A DNA stretch of 48,291 nucleotides from Paracoccus shandongensis. GTDB lineage: Bacteria > Pseudomonadota > Alphaproteobacteria > Rhodobacterales > Rhodobacteraceae. The notes under the pieces were generated by a model. The model did no database searches. It saw only the letters and a program-made list of their open reading frames with translations, and was not told the origin of the DNA. Every line of letters starts with the position of its first letter. Position 1 is the first letter of the stretch. Shown piece by piece: positions 43,363 to 48,291 of the stretch. Where the stretch lies: NCBI RefSeq assembly GCF_017315735.1, contig NZ_JAFLRK010000027.1, positions 1 through 48,291 on the forward strand, written 5' to 3'. The position numbers and the translations under genes were made by a program.

Positions 43363-46311
43363 TCAGCCGATGCGGGCCAGCGCCTCCTGCACCGCGCCGC
43401 GCAACTGGTCCTCGCCGTAAGGCTTGCACAACAGGACCGTCTGCGCGGGGCAGCCCGGGGGCAGGTGGCTGTCGCCCGTGGCATAGACCACGGCCAGCCC
43501 CGGCTGGATTTCCACCGCGCGCTGCGCCAGGTCGTTGCCGTTCATGTCGGGCAGGCCCAGGTCGGTCAGCAGCAGGTCGAAGCCCTGGCCTTGCAGCCGT
43601 TCCAGCGCGGGCGCGGCCTTGCCGGCCTGGGCGACGGTGTGGCCCATCTCCTCCAGCATGATGGCGGTGTCGGCGCGGATCAGGGCGTTGTCCTCGACCA
43701 GCAGGATCGAGACGGGCCGGTCGGGGGCGGGCGCGGGCTCGGGCGCGGGCTCTGCGGCGCGCAGGGCCTCGGCCGCCTTGGCCGCCTGCTGGGCATTGGC
43801 GATGACATGGCGCAAGCGGCGGGCCAGGGCCTCGCGCGGATAGGGCTTGGACAGCAGTTCAACCCCCGGATCCAGCCTGCCGCCGTGGACGATGGAATTT
43901 TCCGTATAGCCCGAGGTGAACAGCACCCCGAGGCCCGGCAGGATCTCTTGCGCCCGGCGCGCCATGTCGCGGCTGGACAAGGTGCCAGGCATCACCACGT
44001 CGGTGAACAGCACGTCGATATGCAGCCCGCTTTCCACGACCGCCAGCCCCGCCTGCGCGTCCCGGGCCGTCAGCACCGTGTAGCCCAGAGAGGTCAGCAG
44101 ATCGACCACGGTGGTGCGCACGGCCTCGTCATCCTCGACCACCAGCACCGTCTCGGTGCCGCCGACCACAGGGCCGTTATAGACCGGCGCGTCGGTTTCC
44201 TCCTCGCTCTCGGAATGGGGCAGATAGATGCGCACGGTCGTCCCCTCGCCCGGCTCGCTATAGACGGACACATGGCCGCCCGACTGCTTGACGAAGCCAT
44301 AGACCATCGACATGCCAAGGCCGGTGCCGCGCCCCTCGGGCTTGGTGGAATAGAAGGGATCGAAGATCCGCTCCAGCACCTCGGGGGGCATCCCGCAGCC
44401 GGTATCGGTGACGGCCAGCATGACGTAATCCCCCGCCGCGACATCGCCCGCGGCCGTGGCATAGGCCTCGTCCAGCTGGGTATTGCCCATCTCGATGGTC
44501 AGGCGGCCGGGGCCGTCCATGGCGTCGCGGGCGTTGATGGCCAGGTTCAGCAGCGCGCTTTCCAGCTGCGCCCGGTCCACGCAGATGTTCCACAGGTTCG
44601 TGGGCACGATCACCTCGACCTCGATCGTCTCGCCCAGCGACCGGCGCAGCAGTTCGTCCATCTCGGCCACCAGGCGGCAGGGCTGGATGACCCGGGGCTC
44701 CAGCGGCTGGCGGCGGCCGAAGGCCAGAAGCTGGCTGGCAAGCTTGGCCCCGCGCGCCACGGCCGACAGCGCGTTCTCGACCCGCTGGTTCGCGCGGTCG
44801 TTGCCCTCGACATCCTTTGACAGCATCTGAAGATTGCCCGCGATCACCTGGAGAAGATTGTTGAAATCATGCGCCACGCCGCCCGTCAGCTGGCCCATGG
44901 ATTCCATCTTCTGCGCGCGGTGCAGCGCGGCTTCGGTCTTGCGGTGCTGTTCGATCTCGTCCCGGACGCGGGCTTCCAGGGTTTCGTTCAACTGGCGCAG
45001 CTGATCCTCGGCCCGCTGGCGGTGGTTGATCTGGCGTTGCAGATCCTCGGCCTGGGCCTGCAACTGCGCCTCGGTCATGCGCTGTTCGGTGATGTCGGTG
45101 TGGACGCCCACCCATTCGGTGACGGCGCCCCGGGGGTCCAGGATCGGCACGGCGCGGACCCTGAAGATGCGGTATTCGCCATCCGCGCAGCGCACCCGGT
45201 GTTCCCATTCAAAGGTGGAACGCGCCTCCAGCGCCTGGTGCCAGGCCCCGACGGTCCCCTCGCGGTCGTCGGGATGGACTGCGTCGGACCAGCCATAATC
45301 CTGGTATTCGTCGAACCCCTGCCCCGTCAGGGCCGCCCATCCGCGCTGTTCGCCGACCATCCGTCCATCGGCGCTGTTGGTCCACAGGATGCTGTGGATC
45401 GCATCCACGGCGGCGCGGAAGCGGTCGTTGCTGTCGCGCAGCTGGATTTCGGTCTGCTTGCGATCCTCGATGTCGATCAGGATCATGTAAACGCCGTCGA
45501 TCCGCCCCTCGCCCGCGGTGCGGGGCAGGCAGCGCATCTCGAAGGCGCGGGCCCCCTTGCCGGGCAGATGGACGGTCGCATCCACATTCACCGTCTCGCC
45601 CGCAAGGGCACGGGTCAGCATCTCCTCGGTCTGGGCGCCCCGGTCGGCCCCCAGGATGTCGGTGATGCGCTTGCCGATCACCTGGTCATGGGTGACGCCG
45701 AAGACATCCAGATAGCACTGGTTGGCAAAGCGGAAGACCAGCGCGCGGTCCAGAAAGCCCACCAGGATCGGCAGCGCGTCGGACAGGTGGTAAAGCTCGG
45801 CCCGGCTTTCGGCCAGGGCCTCGCGCGCGCGGACGGTGTCGGTGATGTCCAGGACGGTGCAAAGGACGCCATCGACGCGGGCGCCGTCCTCGCTGTGGAT
45901 GGGGGTATAGAACAGGTCGAAGACCACCTCTTCCGGCGTGCCGTTGCGGTTCAGGACCAGCGGCTGTTCGCGGAAGGCCTGCACCTCGCCCCGCAGCCCG
46001 CGTTCCAGGATCCGGCGGTTCCAGTCCCAGATTTCGGGCCAGATGGCGGGCACGGTGCCGCCCAGGGCACGCGGGTGATGGTTCCCCGCGATCTCGACAT
46101 AGCTGTCGTTGTAGATCATCACGTGATCCGGTCCCCACATCAGCACCTGCGGGATCGGCGAGTTGACCAGCGAATTGACCTTGATCCGCAGGTGCCGGGG
46201 CCAGGTGTCGATGGGGCCCAACGAGGTTTGCCGCCAGTCGAAGTCCCGCACCAGCCTGCCGCAGACGCCGCCGCCGATGGGCCACGAACGGGAAAGCTGA
46301 TCAGTCGTCAT
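43363..46311 (-). CDS. PAS-rich hybrid sensor histidine kinase with two receivers
   Basis: A 982-residue soluble kinase with three PAS-type modules (about 35-160, 175-290, 295-410; the third ends with VGVHTDITEQRM), a coiled coil (410-470), HisKA with His481 in GGVAHDFNNLL, a HATPase with NLAINARDAM, DTGCGMP and GRGTGLGMSMV (586-670), and two receivers (Asp771 with Lys822; Asp917). There is no membrane helix, so the signal is cytoplasmic. The first PAS begins with the LGPIDTWPRHLR pattern. No LOV cysteine motif is present. It is monocistronic; the output partner is not in the window. Confidence 0.9.
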   Translation of the reverse strand: MTTDQLSRSWPIGGGVCGRLVRDFDWRQTSLGPIDTWPRHLRIKVNSLVNSPIPQVLMWGPDHVMIYNDSYVEIAGNHHPRALGGTVPAIWPEIWDWNRRILERGLRGEVQAFREQPLVLNRNGTPEEVVFDLFYTPIHSEDGARVDGVLCTVLDITDTVRAREALAESRAELYHLSDALPILVGFLDRALVFRFANQCYLDVFGVTHDQVIGKRITDILGADRGAQTEEMLTRALAGETVNVDATVHLPGKGARAFEMRCLPRTAGEGRIDGVYMILIDIEDRKQTEIQLRDSNDRFRAAVDAIHSILWTNSADGRMVGEQRGWAALTGQGFDEYQDYGWSDAVHPDDREGTVGAWHQALEARSTFEWEHRVRCADGEYRIFRVRAVPILDPRGAVTEWVGVHTDITEQRMTEAQLQAQAEDLQRQINHRQRAEDQLRQLNETLEARVRDEIEQHRKTEAALHRAQKMESMGQLTGGVAHDFNNLLQVIAGNLQMLSKDVEGNDRANQRVENALSAVARGAKLASQLLAFGRRQPLEPRVIQPCRLVAEMDELLRRSLGETIEVEVIVPTNLWNICVDRAQLESALLNLAINARDAMDGPGRLTIEMGNTQLDEAYATAAGDVAAGDYVMLAVTDTGCGMPPEVLERIFDPFYSTKPEGRGTGLGMSMVYGFVKQSGGHVSVYSEPGEGTTVRIYLPHSESEEETDAPVYNGPVVGGTETVLVVEDDEAVRTTVVDLLTSLGYTVLTARDAQAGLAVVESGLHIDVLFTDVVMPGTLSSRDMARRAQEILPGLGVLFTSGYTENSIVHGGRLDPGVELLSKPYPREALARRLRHVIANAQQAAKAAEALRAAEPAPEPAPAPDRPVSILLVEDNALIRADTAIMLEEMGHTVAQAGKAAPALERLQGQGFDLLLTDLGLPDMNGNDLAQRAVEIQPGLAVVYATGDSHLPPGCPAQTVLLCKPYGEDQLRGAVQEALARIG

Positions 46312-46418
46312 GATACACCGCGATGGCCAGAAGGGTCGCCGGAACCTAGGCAGGGACAAGCAAACCCGCAAGCCGCGACGTGGGGTGCCTTCACGTAAAT
46401 TACCTTGCCGGGAAGACC

Positions 46419-47276
46419 CTAGACCGCAAGGCCGTGCCGCCCCGCCAGGTCGGTGAAGAACTGCCAGGCCACCCGGCCCGACCGGCCGCCGCGCGTGGCC
46501 TGCCATTCGATCGCCTCGGCCCGCAGGGTGGCGGGATCGACCGCCAGGCCATAGGCCTCGCAATAGCCCGCGATCATCGCCAGGTATTCGTCCTGCGAAC
46601 AGGGGTGGAAGCCCAGCCACAACCCGAAGCGGTCGGACAGCGACACCTTTTCCTCGACCGCCTCGCCGGGGTGGATGGCGGTGGCGCGTTCGTTGTCGAT
46701 CATGTCGCGCGGCATCAGGTGGCGGCGGTTCGACGTGGCATAGAGGATCACGTTCGCTGGCCGCCCGCTGATTCCGCCGTCCAGAACCGCCTTCAACGAC
46801 TTGTACTGCGTATCGTCATGGCTGAAGGACAGGTCGTCGGAAAACAGCAGGAACCGCTTGTCCTTCGCGCGCCCCAGGATCGCCAGCAGCCGCGCGACCG
46901 AGCCCAGGTCGTCGCGGGCGATTTCCACCAGCACCAGGGGCAGGCCCTGGGCCACGGCCTCGGCATGGACGGCCTTGACCAGCGACGACTTGCCCATCCC
47001 CCGCGCGCCCCACAACAGGGCGTTGTTCGCGCCAAAGCCGCGCGCGAATTGCAGCGTGTTGTCCAGCAGGATCTGCTTGGCCCGGTCGATGCCGATCAGC
47101 TGCACCAGATCGACGCGGGAAACCGTGTCCACGGGCTCCAGCCGGTCGGGATCGGGATGCCAGACATAGGCCGCGGCCTCGGTGAAGGAGGGCGCGGGCA
47201 CGGGCGGCGGGGCCAGCCGTTCCAGCGCGGCGGCGATGCGGGCCAGGGCGTCGGTGTCGGTCAGGTCACGCATCAT
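46419..47276 (-). CDS. DUF815 family AAA ATPase
   Basis: A 285-residue ATPase of the DUF815 family. Walker A is GARGMGKSS (90-98), Walker [11 protein letters not shown] (142-151), and sensor 1 lies in [13 protein letters not shown] (177-189). The family is widespread but uncharacterised. It overlaps tatC by 4 bases (its start ATGATG contains the tatC stop), so it is translated with the Tat genes. A link to protein export is suggested only by this gene order. Confidence 0.9.
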   Translation of the reverse strand: MMRDLTDTDALARIAAALERLAPPPVPAPSFTEAAAYVWHPDPDRLEPVDTVSRVDLVQLIGIDRAKQILLDNTLQFARGFGANNALLWGARGMGKSSLVKAVHAEAVAQGLPLVLVEIARDDLGSVARLLAILGRAKDKRFLLFSDDLSFSHDDTQYKSLKAVLDGGISGRPANVILYATSNRRHLMPRDMIDNERATAIHPGEAVEEKVSLSDRFGLWLGFHPCSQDEYLAMIAGYCEAYGLAVDPATLRAEAIEWQATRGGRSGRVAWQFFTDLAGRHGLAV

Positions 47277-48121
47277 TCATCGTCGTCCAGCAGACCCTCG
47301 GCGCGCAGTTCGGCGTCACGCTTTTTCTCGATGCGGCGGACGATCTGGATCGAGATCTCGTAAAGGCCGTAGATGACCGAGAACAGCACCAGCTGGCTGC
47401 CCACGTCGGGCGGCGTCAGGCAGGCGGCCAGCACCAGGATGACGACCACGGCATAGCGGCGCGTACTGGCCAGGGCTTCGGCAGAAACAAGCCCCGCCCG
47501 GCCCATCAGCGCCAGCGCGACCGGCAGCTGGAAGGACAGCCCGAAGGCCAGGATGAAGCGCGTGGTCAGGTTCAGGTATTCGCTGACCGATCCCTGGAAC
47601 ACGATCCCCGCCAGATGCGATGCCCCCTGCGCCGTGTCGGGATCGTCCGGCAGCGCCAGCGGCCCCTGCTGGAAGCCCAGGAAGAATGTGAACACCATGG
47701 GCAGGATGATGTAATAGGCAAAGGCCGCGCCAAGCGCGAACATCAGCGGAGAGGCAATCAGGAACGGCAGGAAGGCCCGCTTTTCGCTGCGATACAGGCC
47801 CGGCGCGACAAAGCGCCACAACTGGTATCCGATCACCGGAAAGGCCAGGATGAAGCCCCCGAAAAAGGAAATGCGGATGGCGACCGTAAAGCCTTCCTGC
47901 AGCTTCAGCAGGATCAGGCCACATTCCTGGCCCCGATCCTCAAGCGCGGCGCAGATCGGCCGGGTCAGGAAGTTGTAGATCGGGTTCCAGACGATATAGC
48001 ACAGGATCATCGCCACCACGAAGGCCAGCGCGGACCAGATGATCCGGGTCCGCAGCTCCTTCAGGTGCTCGATCAGCGGGGCCGAGCTGTCGTCCAGCTC
48101 ATCGACGTGTTGGGTTGCCAC
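47273..48121 (-). CDS. tatC: Sec-independent (twin-arginine) translocase subunit TatC
   Basis: A 282-residue inner-membrane protein with six predicted helices. The N-terminal [11 protein letters not shown] and the conserved [18 protein letters not shown] region, which form the signal-peptide-binding site, are present. It receives folded proteins with twin-arginine signals together with TatB. The start is GTG at 48121, sharing a base region with the tatB stop (TAAGTG), so translation is coupled. The C-terminal tail is acidic (AEGLLDDDE). Confidence 0.97.
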   Translation of the reverse strand: MATQHVDELDDSSAPLIEHLKELRTRIIWSALAFVVAMILCYIVWNPIYNFLTRPICAALEDRGQECGLILLKLQEGFTVAIRISFFGGFILAFPVIGYQLWRFVAPGLYRSEKRAFLPFLIASPLMFALGAAFAYYIILPMVFTFFLGFQQGPLALPDDPDTAQGASHLAGIVFQGSVSEYLNLTTRFILAFGLSFQLPVALALMGRAGLVSAEALASTRRYAVVVILVLAACLTPPDVGSQLVLFSVIYGLYEISIQIVRRIEKKRDAELRAEGLLDDDE

Positions 48122-48291
48122 TTAGTGGTCCTTCATGTCCGAACGGCGGATCCCGGCGATGCGGCGCGGGCTGCCGCCCGCTGCGGCCACGGGGTCGTTC
48201 GCCGCCTGCATCGGTGACGCGACGGCAGGCGCGGGCACGGCGGGCCCAGGCACGGCGGGCGCGTCAGCGGGCCGGCTGTCCACCGGCGCCA
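48122..48291 (-). CDS. tatB: TatB, C-terminal end (runs off the window)
   Basis: The last 55 or so codons of a gene on the minus strand, ending in TAA at 48122-48124. The encoded tail is Pro/Ala-rich (PAVPGPAVPAPAVA) and ends RRIAGIRRSDMKDH. This is typical of the disordered C-terminus of TatB and fits its place directly before tatC. The conserved N-terminal helix lies outside the window, so the identification rests mainly on context. Confidence 0.75.
   Translation of the reverse strand, partial: APVDSRPADAPAVPGPAVPAPAVASPMQAANDPVAAAGGSPRRIAGIRRSDMKDH

Noticed and set aside
43363..46311. LOV photoreceptor domain in the hybrid kinase
   Set aside because: The NCRFLQ cysteine motif of LOV domains is absent from all three PAS modules.

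Overview
The window is high-GC DNA with gene content typical of the alphaproteobacterial family Rhodobacteraceae (Paracoccaceae). A Paracoccus-like organism is my best guess. Pointers are a bactofilin overlapping a LytM peptidase with the N-terminal region common in this family, a complete valine-catabolic cluster around mmsA, a type II (RibH2-like) lumazine synthase under an FMN riboswitch, ScfR-type regulators with TTTGCAAA operators, and several small exported proteins of a Rhodobacteraceae style. The taxonomic call is inference. There are no rRNA genes, no CRISPR array and no recognisable insertion sequence or prophage. One tRNA-Gly is present. The longest stretch without a gene is under 250 bases, so the region is dense and mostly chromosomal core.

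Layout. 1-6.4 kb: a signalling and carbon-regulation block. It holds a transporter-histidine kinase fusion, a tiny two-helix membrane protein and a stand-alone receiver, followed by two divergent short-chain-acyl regulators of the ScfR family. 6.5-8.3 kb: LytM peptidase and bactofilin (cell shape). 8.5-12 kb: FAH-family enzyme, SDR, DUF2189 membrane protein, coaD, CBS protein. 12-17.7 kb: a LysR regulator divergent from mmsA, isobutyryl-CoA dehydrogenase, 3-hydroxyisobutyryl-CoA hydrolase and mmsB, which together carry valine to propionyl-CoA. 17.8-20.4 kb: small exported protein, tRNA-Gly, tadA, and an rRNA pseudouridine synthase with a long repetitive tail. 20.4-23.8 kb: metal block with hemP and a divergent znuA / zur-znuC-znuB locus with two Zur-like operators. 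23.9-25 kb: three small envelope proteins.

25-30 kb: an orphan receiver, an MHS-type transporter with a large extra loop, and acetyl-CoA synthetase, all on the minus strand, then a small FMN-binding-type protein. 30-36.4 kb: a large beta-helix protein, lpdA, an MFS transporter and queA. 36.4-37.8 kb: bfd-bfr iron storage and a proline-rich protein with a sorting-signal-like tail. 37.9-42 kb: gph, glmU and glmS. 41.9-43.4 kb: a Phd/VapC toxin-antitoxin pair and the FMN riboswitch with ribH. 43.4-48.3 kb: a large hybrid histidine kinase, a DUF815 ATPase, tatC and the 3' end of tatB.

How it fits together. The most coherent theme is C2/C3 acyl metabolism. Valine degradation yields propionyl-CoA and acs makes acetyl-CoA. 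ScfR proteins are known to respond to acyl-CoA esters. The SLC5-STAC kinase resembles the CrbS acetate-switch type, and two near-identical stand-alone receivers sit one beside that kinase and one downstream of acs. A second theme is metal homeostasis (Zur/Znu, HemP, Bfd/Bfr). The regulatory links are inferred from motifs and layout.
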